Positions 45,840 to 54,123 of a DNA stretch of 64,000 bases are shown one piece after another. Positions within the stretch are counted from its first letter, which is position 1, and the number at the start of each line of letters is the position of its first letter. The stretch comes from Mycobacterium colombiense CECT 3035 (lineage in GTDB: Bacteria; Actinomycetota; Actinomycetes; Mycobacteriales; Mycobacteriaceae). The translations under genes were made by a program, and so were the position numbers. The DNA lies in assembly GCF_002105755.1 (NCBI RefSeq), contig NZ_CP020821.1:3100001-3164000 (forward strand), given 5' to 3'. Below the pieces are notes generated by a model, which saw only the letters and a list, made by a program, of their open reading frames with translations, did not search any database and was not told the DNA's origin.

Positions 45840-46916
45840 ATGCCCATCCCCGTCGTCCAATTGGGCACCGGCAACGTCGGTATCCACGCCCTGCGCGCGC
45901 TCATCACCAACCCGGAGTTCGACCTGAAGGGCGTCTGGGTGTCCTCGGACGCCAAGGCGGGCAAGGACGCGGCGGAGCTTGCGGGACTGAGCGAGTCGAC
46001 CGGCGTGCTCGCCAGCACCGACCTGGATGCCGTGCTCGGCACCGGGCCACAATGCGCCGTGTACAACGCGCTGGCCGACAACCGGTTGCCCGAGGCCCTT
46101 GAGGACTACCGGCGCGTCCTGGCGGCGGGAATCAACATCGTCGGCAGCGGCCCGGTCTTCTTGCAGTATCCGTGGCAGGTCATCCCCGAGGAGCTCATCA
46201 AGCCCTTGGAAGATGCTGCGCAAGAAGGGAATTCGAGCCTCTACGTCAACGGTATCGATCCCGGCTTCGCCAACGATCTGCTGCCGCTGGCTCTGGCGGG
46301 TACCTGCCAGAGCATCCAGCAGATCCGCTGCATGGAGATCGTCGACTACGCCACCTACGACAGCGCCGCGGTCATGTTCGACGTGATGGGCTTCGGCAAG
46401 CCGCTGGACGAGCTTCCCATGCTGCTGCAGCCCGGCGTGCTCAGCCTGGCGTGGGGTTCGGTGATCCGCCAAATGGCTGCGGGCCTGGGTATTTCGCTCG
46501 ACGAGGTCACCCAGGACTACGTCCGCATCCCCGCCCCCGAGGACTTCGACATCGCCTCGGGTCACATCGCCAAGGGCACCGCCGCGGCGTTGCGCTTCGA
46601 GGTGTTCGGCATGGTCAACGGTGAACCCGTCGTCGTCCTCGAACACGTCACCCGGCTGCGCGAGGACCTGTGCCCGGAGTGGCCGCAGCCGGCCCAGGAG
46701 GGCGGCTCCTACCGCATCGAGATCACCGGCGAACCCTCGTATGCCATGGACGTCTGCCTGAGCAGCCGCAAGGGCGATCACAACCACGCCGGCCTGGTTG
46801 CCACCGCCATGCGGGTCGTCAACGCGATCCCCGCGGTGGTGGCCGCCCGGCCCGGCATCGTGACCACCCTGGATCTGCCACTGGTCACCGGCAAGGGGCT
46901 CTACCTCCCGCAGTGA
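45840..46916 (+). CDS. DapB-N-like NAD(P)-dependent oxidoreductase (Rv0926c-type)
   Basis: A 358-residue protein with an N-terminal Rossmann fold (PVVQLGTGNVGIHALRALI) like dihydrodipicolinate reductase. The C-terminal domain is of the type seen in 2,4-diaminopentanoate-dehydrogenase-like and mycobacterial steroid-linked reductases. It is too long for true DapB and lacks the DapB C-terminal signature. AAGGAGCACGTC precedes the ATG. Probably co-transcribed with the SDR upstream. The substrate is unknown. Confidence 0.88.
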   Translation: MPIPVVQLGTGNVGIHALRALITNPEFDLKGVWVSSDAKAGKDAAELAGLSESTGVLASTDLDAVLGTGPQCAVYNALADNRLPEALEDYRRVLAAGINIVGSGPVFLQYPWQVIPEELIKPLEDAAQEGNSSLYVNGIDPGFANDLLPLALAGTCQSIQQIRCMEIVDYATYDSAAVMFDVMGFGKPLDELPMLLQPGVLSLAWGSVIRQMAAGLGISLDEVTQDYVRIPAPEDFDIASGHIAKGTAAALRFEVFGMVNGEPVVVLEHVTRLREDLCPEWPQPAQEGGSYRIEITGEPSYAMDVCLSSRKGDHNHAGLVATAMRVVNAIPAVVAARPGIVTTLDLPLVTGKGLYLPQ

Positions 46917-47014
46917 GGCCCGAGGGCGGGAAACGCCGTAGCCGCCGACGGGCGCGCCGAGATGTTCGACTAACCTCACTTTCTTATTCGGTGAAGTGAA
47001 TCGAGGTCGGCACG

Positions 47015-48241
47015 TTGGGGCAGCGCACCCAGGGCTCGCTCAAGGGCAACTGGTATCTGCTCGGGCCCGCGTTCGTCGCCGCGATCGCCTACGTCGACCC
47101 GGGAAACGTCGCCGCCAACGTCAGCGCCGGTTCGCAATACGGCTACCTGCTGCTGTGGGTCATCGTCGTGGCCAACGTGCTGGCGGGCCTGGTGCAGTAC
47201 CTGTCGGCGAAGCTGGGGCTGGTCACCGGACGCTCCCTGCCGGCCACGATCGGCAAGCGGATGGGCCGCCCGGCGCGGTTGGTCTACTGGGCCCAGGCCG
47301 AACTCGTGGCCGTCGCGACCGATGCGGCCGAAGTCGTCGGCGGGGCCATCGCCCTGCACATCCTGTTCAACCTGCCGCTGCTGGCCGGCGGGCTGATCAC
47401 CGGTGTGGTGGCGTTGCTGCTGCTGGGGATTCAGGACCGGCGCGGGCAGATCATCTTCGAGCGGGTCATCACGGGCCTGCTGCTGGTCATCGCGATCGGG
47501 TTCGCGGCGAGCTTCTTCGTCAAGACCGCGCCGCCCGAGGAGATGCTCGGCGGGCTGATCCCCCGGTTCCGCGGCACCGAAAGCGTGCTGCTGGCCGCGG
47601 CAATTTTGGGCGCCACCGTGATGCCGCACGCGGTCTACATGCATTCGGGTCTGGTCCTGGACCGGCACGGGCACCCCGACGAGGGATCCCACCGGCGCCT
47701 GCTGCTGCGCGTCACCCGCTGGGACGTCGTGCTGGCGATGACGGTGGCCGGCACGGTGAACGCCGTGATGCTGGTGATCGCCGCGGTCAACCTGCAGCAC
47801 CGCGACGTGAGCGCCTCCATCGAGGGCGCCTACTCCGCGATCCACAACACGCTGGGCGCGACCATCGCGGTGCTGTTCGCCGTCGGGTTGCTCGCCTCGG
47901 GTCTGGCCTCGTCGTCGGTGGGCGCCTACGCCGGCGCCATGATCATGCAGGGACTGCTGCACCGGTCGATTCCGATGGTGCTGCGGCGGGTGATCACCCT
48001 GGTGCCCGCGCTGGTGATCCTGGCGGTGGGCTTCGACCCCACCCGCGCACTGGTGCTGTCGCAGGTAGTGCTGTCGTTCGGAATACCTTTTGCCGTGCTG
48101 CCTTTGATCAAGCTGACCAGCGATCGCGGGCTGATGGGTGGCGACGCCAATCACCGCGTCACGACGATTCTTGGCTGGGCCGTCGGCGTATTGATTAGTC
48201 TGCTTAACGTGGTGCTTATCTGGCTGACGGTGACCGGCTGA
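47015..48241 (+). CDS. mntH: Divalent metal cation transporter MntH (Nramp)
   Basis: A proton-coupled Mn2+/Fe2+ importer of the Nramp family, 408 residues with about 11 helices. The helix-1 metal motif DPGN is in AIAYVDPGNVAAN, and the helix-6 motif is in GATVMPHAVYMHSG (MPH), both intact. The start appears to be a TTG (MGQRTQGSLKGNWYLL); GTG further upstream is followed by a stop in frame. The protein ends at a TGA immediately followed by the next gene's ATG. Confidence 0.93.
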   Translation: MGQRTQGSLKGNWYLLGPAFVAAIAYVDPGNVAANVSAGSQYGYLLLWVIVVANVLAGLVQYLSAKLGLVTGRSLPATIGKRMGRPARLVYWAQAELVAVATDAAEVVGGAIALHILFNLPLLAGGLITGVVALLLLGIQDRRGQIIFERVITGLLLVIAIGFAASFFVKTAPPEEMLGGLIPRFRGTESVLLAAAILGATVMPHAVYMHSGLVLDRHGHPDEGSHRRLLLRVTRWDVVLAMTVAGTVNAVMLVIAAVNLQHRDVSASIEGAYSAIHNTLGATIAVLFAVGLLASGLASSSVGAYAGAMIMQGLLHRSIPMVLRRVITLVPALVILAVGFDPTRALVLSQVVLSFGIPFAVLPLIKLTSDRGLMGGDANHRVTTILGWAVGVLISLLNVVLIWLTVTG

Positions 48242-49315
48242 ATGCCGGCCCTGCCGCACCTTTACTTCGCATACGGGTCGAACCTATGCGTCCGGCAGAT
48301 GGCGCAACGCTGCCCCGACGCCGCGCATCCGCGCCCGGCCGTGCTGGCCGATCACGACTGGCTGATCAATCAGCGCGGCGTGGCCACCGTCGAACCGCTC
48401 GCCGGCAACCAGGTCTACGGGGTGGTGTGGCGGATCTCCGACGGTGACCTGGCGACGCTGGACAGCGCCGAGGGGGTTCCGGTGCGCTACCGGCGCGACG
48501 AGATGACGGTGCACACCGACGACGGACCGGAACCGGCCTGGGTCTACATCGACCATCGCGTGACGCCGGGGCCGCCCAGGCCGGGCTACCTGCCCAAGAT
48601 CATCGACGGCGCCACGCAGCACGGGCTGCCGCAACGCTGGGTCGACTTCTTGCGCCGCTGGGATCCCGCCGGGTGGCCCATCCCGAAGTCGTCGACGTCG
48701 GGGCCTGGGCCACAATCACTTTCGGCGTTGTTAAGCGAGCCCGGGGTCACCGAAGGCAGCCAATTGCGTTCGCGGTTCGGGTTTCTCGCGATCCACGGCG
48801 GTGGGCTCGAAGAGATGACCGACGTGGTCGCCGAGCGTGCCGCCGAGGCGGCCGGCGCCTCGGTGTACGTGGTGCGCCATCCCGACGCTTACCCGCATCA
48901 CCTGCCGTCTGCCCTGTTCGACCCGGCCGAGTCGCCGCGGCTCGCCGAATTCCTGGACCACGTCGACGTCGCGGTGTCGCTGCACGGGTACGGCCGCGAC
49001 GGTCGCAGCACCCAGCTGCTGGCGGGCGGCCGCAACCGGGCGCTGGCCGCCCACCTGACGCGGCACATTGGGCTGCCCGGCTACCAGGTGATCACCGACC
49101 TCGACGAGATCCCACCGGAACTGCGGGGCTTGCATCCGCGCAATCCGGTGAACCGGGTGCGGGACGGCGGAACCCAGCTAGAGCTCTCGGCGCGGGTCAG
49201 GGGGATCAGCCCGCGCAGCCCGCTGCCGGGCGATGACGGTTTGTCGTCGGTCACCAGCGCCCTGATTGAGGGGTTGGCGCAGGCCGCCCGAAGTTGGTCA
49301 ATGTCGGATCGTTGA
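48242..49315 (+). CDS. Gamma-glutamyl-cyclotransferase domain fused to poly-gamma-glutamate hydrolase domain (Rv0923c-type)
   Basis: A two-domain protein of 357 residues. The N-terminal ~140 residues are a GGCT-like domain: the YGSN loop at 11-14 and a conserved acidic residue in TLDSAEG (Glu77), the usual catalytic position. The C-terminal half (~175-350) matches the PghP/DUF867 poly-gamma-glutamate hydrolase family, with HGGGLE (His185, Glu190), SLHGYGRD (His248) and GGRN. Both parts act on gamma-glutamyl linkages, so the fusion could depolymerise and cyclise gamma-glutamyl substrates. There is no signal peptide. The ATG directly abuts the mntH stop. Confidence 0.87.
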   Translation: MPALPHLYFAYGSNLCVRQMAQRCPDAAHPRPAVLADHDWLINQRGVATVEPLAGNQVYGVVWRISDGDLATLDSAEGVPVRYRRDEMTVHTDDGPEPAWVYIDHRVTPGPPRPGYLPKIIDGATQHGLPQRWVDFLRRWDPAGWPIPKSSTSGPGPQSLSALLSEPGVTEGSQLRSRFGFLAIHGGGLEEMTDVVAERAAEAAGASVYVVRHPDAYPHHLPSALFDPAESPRLAEFLDHVDVAVSLHGYGRDGRSTQLLAGGRNRALAAHLTRHIGLPGYQVITDLDEIPPELRGLHPRNPVNRVRDGGTQLELSARVRGISPRSPLPGDDGLSSVTSALIEGLAQAARSWSMSDR

Positions 49316-49322
49316 ACGGAGA

Positions 49323-50147
49323 ATGTTGGTGGCCAAGGATTTTCGCTTTGGAATGAGCATGCGGTTCTTCAAGTCGCGCGAGGCACTGCTCGACAAGGCC
49401 AAGCGGGCCGAGGACTGCGGCTTCGACATTCTTTGTGTGCCCGACCATTTGGGGGCCGCGGCGCCGTTCCCGACGCTGACCGCGGTCGCGATGGTCACCA
49501 CGACGCTGCGGCTGAGCATGTACGTGCTCAACTCCGCGTTCTACAAGCCGGCCCTACTCAGCCGGGACATGGGCGGCCTGGATCTGCTCAGCGACGGCCG
49601 CCTGGAGATCGGGCTGGGCACCGGCTACGTCCGGGAGGAATTCGAGGCCGCGGAGATTCCCTATCCCAGCGCCGGCGCCCGGGTCGACTACCTCGAGCAC
49701 ATGACGAAGTACCTGAAGGAGCACCACCCGTCGACGCCGCTCATCATCGCCGGCAATGGTGACCGGGTGCTGACCATCGCGGCCCGCAACGCCGACATCA
49801 TCGGGCTGACCGGCTCCAAGGTGCGCGACGTCGAGGACCCGTTCGCCGAACGCGTCGAGTTCGTCCGCAAGGCCGCGGGTGACCGCTTCGACGCACTCGA
49901 GCTGAACCTGGCCATCACGGCCATGCCGCGGGTCGGCGAGACCGAGCCCGACCTCAAGCTGACCCGCTCTTACGCGCCAGACCTGTCCGACGAGGAGATC
50001 CTGTCCCAGCCTTCGGTGCTGAGCGGTTCGCCCCGCGAGATCGCCGACACGTTGCTCGCATACCGGGACAAGTACGGCGTGTCGTCCTTCACCGTGCAGG
50101 ACAACAACATCGAGAACTTCTCGAAGGTGATCGCCGAACTGCGCTGA
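49323..50147 (+). CDS. LLM-class F420-dependent oxidoreductase (TIGR03621-type)
   Basis: The third luciferase-like oxidoreductase of the window, 274 residues. Family pattern: FRFGMSMRFFKSREALLDKAKRAEDCGFDILCVPDHLGAAAPF, GLDLLSDGRLEIGLGTGYVREEF, and TPLIIAGNGDRVLTIAARNADIIGL. The ATG of MLVAKDFRF follows ACGGAGA; the frame upstream overlaps the previous gene and is not used. No KstR-type site is seen here. Confidence 0.9.
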   Translation: MLVAKDFRFGMSMRFFKSREALLDKAKRAEDCGFDILCVPDHLGAAAPFPTLTAVAMVTTTLRLSMYVLNSAFYKPALLSRDMGGLDLLSDGRLEIGLGTGYVREEFEAAEIPYPSAGARVDYLEHMTKYLKEHHPSTPLIIAGNGDRVLTIAARNADIIGLTGSKVRDVEDPFAERVEFVRKAAGDRFDALELNLAITAMPRVGETEPDLKLTRSYAPDLSDEEILSQPSVLSGSPREIADTLLAYRDKYGVSSFTVQDNNIENFSKVIAELR

Positions 50148-50160
50148 CCGCCGTGGCGAT

Positions 50161-50182
50161 TTACCGGCGGGCGTGCCGGTAA
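50161..50182. terminator. Perfect 8 bp hairpin before tRNA-Arg
   Basis: TTACCGGC, loop GGGCGT, GCCGGTAA. It lies 13 bases after the LLM stop and ends 13 bases before the tRNA, so it probably ends the LLM transcript. Confidence 0.55.
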
Positions 50183-50195
50183 GCTCAGGCCGTCC

Positions 50196-50268
50196 GCCCC
50201 CGTAGCTCAGGGGATAGAGCACGGCTCTCCTAAAGCCGGTGTCGCAGGTTCGAATCCTGCCGGGGGCA
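50196..50268 (+). tRNA. tRNA-Arg (anticodon CCT)
   Basis: A complete 73-base cloverleaf. The acceptor stem is GCCCCCG/CGGGGGC, the D-arm GCTC..GAGC, the anticodon stem CGGCT/AGCCG with loop CTCCTAA (anticodon CCT, decoding AGG), and the T-arm GCAGG-TTCGAAT-CCTGC. The discriminator is A; CCA is not encoded. It decodes a rare Arg codon in this GC-rich genome. Confidence 0.97.
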
Positions 50269-50368
50269 CATCAGCGATGGTTTTCTCCGTCGGACGGCCG
50301 CATCGGGCAGCCCGAGCTCCGCAGTGTCGTGTGGCGTACTTCGGAGAGGATTGCCGATAGGTGGGGCC

Positions 50369-50626
50369 CTAGGCGACCGCGGTCGCGTCGCCCTCCTCGA
50401 CTTCGCTGCGGGCCACGAGGAGTGTTGCGGCGATCCGCTCGAACTGGCAGTCGTGGCAGAACACCAGATCAATCCCGGGCAATTGGCGGATTACAGCGTT
50501 TGCCGTGGTGGCCACTCGTTGGCACTGACCGCATTTCAGATACGCGGCGGAGTGTTCGATGATGCGGGCCGCGGCGAGGGCGGAGGGGTCGACCATGGAG
50601 CCATCGTTCGCTACGCCTCTTGTCAT
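50369..50626 (-). CDS. Small Cys-rich hypothetical protein
   Basis: An 85-residue product of unknown function. Two CxxC pairs (CGQC and CHDC, 35 residues apart) suggest a zinc ribbon or redox pair. The middle reads ATTANAVIRQLPGIDLVF. No strong ribosome site precedes the ATG at 50626; a second ATG ten codons later (MVDPSALAAARIIEHS) is equally possible. No family is recognised. The four-cysteine spacing and lack of a competing frame support a real gene. Confidence 0.5.
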   Translation of the reverse strand: MTRGVANDGSMVDPSALAAARIIEHSAAYLKCGQCQRVATTANAVIRQLPGIDLVFCHDCQFERIAATLLVARSEVEEGDATAVA

Positions 50627-50866
50627 CTGCTGAGAGGCAAGCTAGCAATCTCCCAAGAATCACTTAGGAATCTACTGAGTGCTGCCGCCTCCGGACCCCG
50701 TTGTGAATCCTGAGCGATGGCCACGGGTCGGGGTGATCGAATCCGCGATGTCGAAACCCACTGCGCGACAAGGGCCGACCACAACCACGGCGGCCGGCGG
50801 TAACCACCGACGGGTTTTGGGGCGTAACCGGTGTGCATCGACGGCGCTCTGGAAGAGGATGGTGCC

Positions 50867-51262
50867 ATGACCACTGCACCGAACAGCGCCCTCATCCCGA
50901 CGTTCGCCGCACTGCGCTTCGCCACCGGCGTGGCCTCATGGGCCGCCCCAATCAGAGCCGCCCGCCTGTTTGGACTGGGTTCCGCCAAACAGCAACCCCT
51001 TCTCACCCAGCTCTTCGCGTCTCGCGAACTGACACTGGCGGTGGCCGTCGCCGATCCCGCATCACCGCGGCTGCGCACCCGCGCATTGCAACTTGGGCTG
51101 CTCACCGACGCCCTGGACATCGTCGCGACCCTGCGCGGCCTCCGGAGTGAGACGCTGCGACCGGTCGGTGCGATCGTGACCGGTGGCGGCGCGGCGGTAT
51201 TCCTCGCGATGGGCCTTACCGCGCTGGCCAACCAGAAGCGCGCCGCCGCCCCCACGGCCTAA
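50867..51262 (+). CDS. Small membrane protein (DUF4267-like)
   Basis: A 131-residue protein with three or four hydrophobic segments (FAALRFATGVASWAAPI, LTLAVAVADPAS, LGLLTDALDIVATL, AIVTGGGAAVFLAMGLTALA). The pattern with a central charged loop (FGLGSAKQQ) resembles small DUF4267-type membrane proteins. GGAAGAGG precedes the ATG. Function is unknown. Confidence 0.65.
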   Translation: MTTAPNSALIPTFAALRFATGVASWAAPIRAARLFGLGSAKQQPLLTQLFASRELTLAVAVADPASPRLRTRALQLGLLTDALDIVATLRGLRSETLRPVGAIVTGGGAAVFLAMGLTALANQKRAAAPTA

Positions 51263-51375
51263 GCGGGAGTGAGTTGGGTCACCTCGGGCGACCGCACGGG
51301 CAGTCTTTCGCTCGCTCGGGTGTTCTATCGACTAGTCACTAGTTCAGACGGTGGCCCTCACCTAGCGAGGCTGAC

Positions 51376-51669
51376 ATGCGGCAGACCACCATTCGCCAAC
51401 GCTCCGATGCCCGTTTGCCGATCGCCGAGACGCTGTGGGTCATCGCGGGCACCGTCCTGCTGCTCGCCCTGGGAGACGTCGTGATCCTGGTGGCACTGGC
51501 GCTGGCCGCCGCAGCCGTCGCGACGGCGTGGTGGATTCGTCGCACCGCCGGGCGTCGCGCGCTACGCGATGACGTTGCGCTGGCTGCCGTATCTCACCTG
51601 CCGGCCGGGCACCGCGAGCCGAAAACACCGTCGGCGCAAGCGCCGTGGCATCGCCGCAGCGCCGCGTAG
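51376..51669 (+). CDS. Small membrane protein, unknown
   Basis: A 97-residue product. One long hydrophobic hairpin (LWVIAGTVLLLALGDVVILVALALAAAAVATAWWI) is flanked by Arg-rich ends, giving two predicted helices with both ends inside. No family is recognised. It could be a small regulator or assembly protein of the membrane; there is no direct evidence. Confidence 0.55.
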   Translation: MRQTTIRQRSDARLPIAETLWVIAGTVLLLALGDVVILVALALAAAAVATAWWIRRTAGRRALRDDVALAAVSHLPAGHREPKTPSAQAPWHRRSAA

Positions 51670-51876
51670 GCGTGTTCGCTCGCACTCGCTGACGCGTCGT
51701 CATCCCCGCTGCGGCGGTCAGCGCGCCTTCTCCGTGCGGCCGGAACGCGTGAACCGACATCGGCGGGACGAATTCAGATCCCACAAAGCGCGGAGAACAG
51801 GACTAGCATCTATACCGTGCGTGTGAGGGAAGAAACGTAGCGCCCGCCGCTCCGTAGGGCATGAGCCGAGCCTGCG

Positions 51877-52095
51877 ATGCGGAAGCTGGTCGCGACATTG
51901 ATGGCCGTTGGGGCCGTGATGCTCAGCGGGGCTGTCGCCCGCGCCGAGAACCAGCCGCCACCGCCTCCTCCTCCCGCCCCGTCGTTCTACGCACCGAAGT
52001 GCCTGAACTTCGATCCCAATCCGCCGGGACATTGGAACTGGCTGCCCTGTGGTTGGACCACGGACGGCAAGCGCTGGTTTCCTCCGCCGCCGTAG
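51877..52095 (+). CDS. Small secreted Pro-rich protein
   Basis: A 72-residue preprotein. The signal peptide is MRKLVATLMAVGAVMLSGAVARA, with cleavage expected after ARA. The mature part begins with seven prolines and contains two Cys (KCLNF and LPCGW) that could form a disulfide, plus PGHWNWLP and WFPPPP. It is of a kind common in mycobacterial secretomes; function is unknown. Confidence 0.7.
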   Translation: MRKLVATLMAVGAVMLSGAVARAENQPPPPPPPAPSFYAPKCLNFDPNPPGHWNWLPCGWTTDGKRWFPPPP

Positions 52096-52154
52096 CCGAT
52101 ACCCCCTGACATAGATCGGCGACTGCGGCGTCGCGAAAAGCCGTCAGGCCCCGG

Positions 52155-52541
52155 CTAACTGGCTTTGAGGTGACCGCCTCCCCGGCAGCTGACGCCGCAG
52201 ACGCCCGCATCCCCCCGGGCGTCTGCGAGCGAAAGCGCCTGGTCGATCGGAACACCACTGCAGTCCAGGCCGTTGACCACGAGGCCCAGGCTGATCGCGC
52301 CGTCGGCGCGGGTGCCCTCGATGCACACCTCGATGTCTCGGAGCCCCGGTCTTCCCACCGTCCAGAAGTCCGGCCGGTGGCCGTCGAACACCGTGTGGGC
52401 GTCGGCACCGCCGGCACTCTGCGGTCGGGAGAGCTCACCCGCCGACGACTCGGGCACGTCGTCGGGCAACGCCGCCGCCGCGAGAGGAGTGAGCGGGTCG
52501 GCGAGGCCGCAACAGTTGTCGTGATACTCCAAGGCGATCAT
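52155..52541 (-). CDS. Hypothetical protein, Cys-containing
   Basis: A 128-residue product with an excellent ribosome site (AGGAGG before the ATG). No signal peptide or membrane segment. It has Cys at the N terminus (NCC), in the middle (VCIEG, LDCSG) and near the end (GVCGVSC). No family is recognised. It lies 46 bases downstream of the DUF4185 gene on the same strand and is probably co-transcribed with it. Confidence 0.65.
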   Translation of the reverse strand: MIALEYHDNCCGLADPLTPLAAAALPDDVPESSAGELSRPQSAGGADAHTVFDGHRPDFWTVGRPGLRDIEVCIEGTRADGAISLGLVVNGLDCSGVPIDQALSLADARGDAGVCGVSCRGGGHLKAS

Positions 52542-52587
52542 CGTCGCCCTCCTCTCACTCGGCCATCGTTGTTCGACGGCAACGGCT

Positions 52588-54123
52588 TTACGGCAGCACC
52601 GTGTGCATCAGCATCACGTCGTATGCCGACCACAGCGACAGGTTGAAGTACAGGTCCCGGCCGGACGACCAGGGATGGATCATCGGCGCATAGATGCCGC
52701 CGGGCATTTGGAACGAGGACACCAGCGGCTGCTCGGGACTCCAGGGGCCTTGCGGGGTGGGCGCGGTCCGCGCCACGACGTCGTTGCTGCCGCCGTCGGT
52801 GTAGAGCACCAGGTATTGCTTGAGATAACTGTTGTACTGGGCAGACATTTCGCCGACCGGCCCCGGGAAGATCGGTGTCGCCGCGCCGGGATTGTTCGCC
52901 ACCCAGTGACCGCCGTTGTCGCCGTTCCAGTATTGGTACTTGGTCAGGTCGGGCAGTTGATTCGGAGGGACGCGCGACAGGAATGCCGCGCCGCCCCGGC
53001 CCGACGGGGTGCCGAACTGGTAGAGGTAGCCGTCGTTCCCCTTCAGGAACGCGCCCATCTGGAAGTTTTCGTTGCCCGGCGTAAACCCAGCTCCCGGAAT
53101 GGCATCCGGCGAGGCCGTGCGAATGGTGGTCGGGAAGATCCCCCAGTTTTGGCCGTTGTCGTTGGACCGGGCGATCGCCGAGTAGTTCGTCGACCATTCG
53201 CCGTCACGGCCCCACTGCCGGATGGACATGTAGCTCATGTACTGCGTTCTGCCCATCGACATCGCCGCGGTCGGGATGATGCCCGTCTCGTGCGCCGCCT
53301 TGTGGATGGTGTTGACGACCTGCTTGGAAAGACCGGGCGCCCACACCGGCGAGCCGGAGTATCTGTCGTTCGGAACGCCGTCGGCGATGTGAATGCCCTT
53401 GGACAGATCGTGGTCGTTGCTGCGGAACAGGGTGTTGTAGCGCCACTGCTGCCCGTGCACCTTGCAATAGCCGAAGGTGTCACCGAAGGCCATCAGTACC
53501 TGTCGGTTACCGGGATCCCCGTTGTCCCAGGCGATTCCGAGGTCGGTACCGGAGATGCTGAAACGTTGCAGGGTCTTGTTGGGGCCGTTCGGTCCGGTCA
53601 CCCAGTCGACCAGCGACGTGGGAGCCCCCGCGATCGACGGGGGCGGCGGTCCCGGTTCGGGCTGCGGTTGCGGCATCGGGGCGGCGTTCGGGCGCAGCGG
53701 GTTGGCATTCGGCGGGACCGGAACCCCGGGGGCGGGCGGATTGGGTCCGGGCGGCAACACCGCGGCTTGCGGGTACATCGGCGCGGACGGGTCGGGTCCC
53801 GGCGTCGGCACCTCGGCGCGCGGATGCGCCGGCGCGGAGTACTGCCGGCCCGGCGCGGCCGGCTTGAGCAACGACGAGATCAGCGGACCCAGCCGCGGCA
53901 ACGGCGCCTGGTCATTCGTGTGCGAGGGCCTGCGCCCGGTCGGCGGCTGGACGACCGGCTGGGGTGCGGGCATGGCCACCGGCGGGGCGGGAGGGTCGAC
54001 GTTCGCCTCGGGCGCGCCACATGGCGTGGCGTTTGCGATCGGCGCGGGCCCCACCACGAGGACGAATCCGATAGCGGCCGCCGAAGCCATCGATAGCGAC
54101 ACACTTCGCAGAAACGCCGACAT
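52588..54123 (-). CDS. Secreted DUF4185 (GH183-type) protein, putative endo-D-arabinanase
   Basis: A 511-residue secreted protein. The signal peptide is MSAFLRSVSLSMASAAAIGF with cleavage near ANATP. A Pro-rich linker spans about residues 40-195. A DUF4185 beta-propeller domain follows, from about residue 200: GTDLGIAWDNGDPGNRQVLMAFGDTFGYC, WRYNTLFRSNDHDLSKGI, and TDGGSNDVVARTAPTPQGPWS. Members of this family were reported as endo-D-arabinofuranases (GH183) acting on arabinogalactan and lipoarabinomannan. The Asp-rich first blade (WDNGD, FGDTFG) is present. The ATG follows AAAGGTG. Cell-wall remodelling is the likely role. Confidence 0.8.
   Translation of the reverse strand: MSAFLRSVSLSMASAAAIGFVLVVGPAPIANATPCGAPEANVDPPAPPVAMPAPQPVVQPPTGRRPSHTNDQAPLPRLGPLISSLLKPAAPGRQYSAPAHPRAEVPTPGPDPSAPMYPQAAVLPPGPNPPAPGVPVPPNANPLRPNAAPMPQPQPEPGPPPPSIAGAPTSLVDWVTGPNGPNKTLQRFSISGTDLGIAWDNGDPGNRQVLMAFGDTFGYCKVHGQQWRYNTLFRSNDHDLSKGIHIADGVPNDRYSGSPVWAPGLSKQVVNTIHKAAHETGIIPTAAMSMGRTQYMSYMSIRQWGRDGEWSTNYSAIARSNDNGQNWGIFPTTIRTASPDAIPGAGFTPGNENFQMGAFLKGNDGYLYQFGTPSGRGGAAFLSRVPPNQLPDLTKYQYWNGDNGGHWVANNPGAATPIFPGPVGEMSAQYNSYLKQYLVLYTDGGSNDVVARTAPTPQGPWSPEQPLVSSFQMPGGIYAPMIHPWSSGRDLYFNLSLWSAYDVMLMHTVLP

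Noticed and set aside
45162..46979. 605-residue minus-strand frame over the SDR and DapB-like genes
   Set aside because: Shadow of two conserved genes; no start context or family resemblance.
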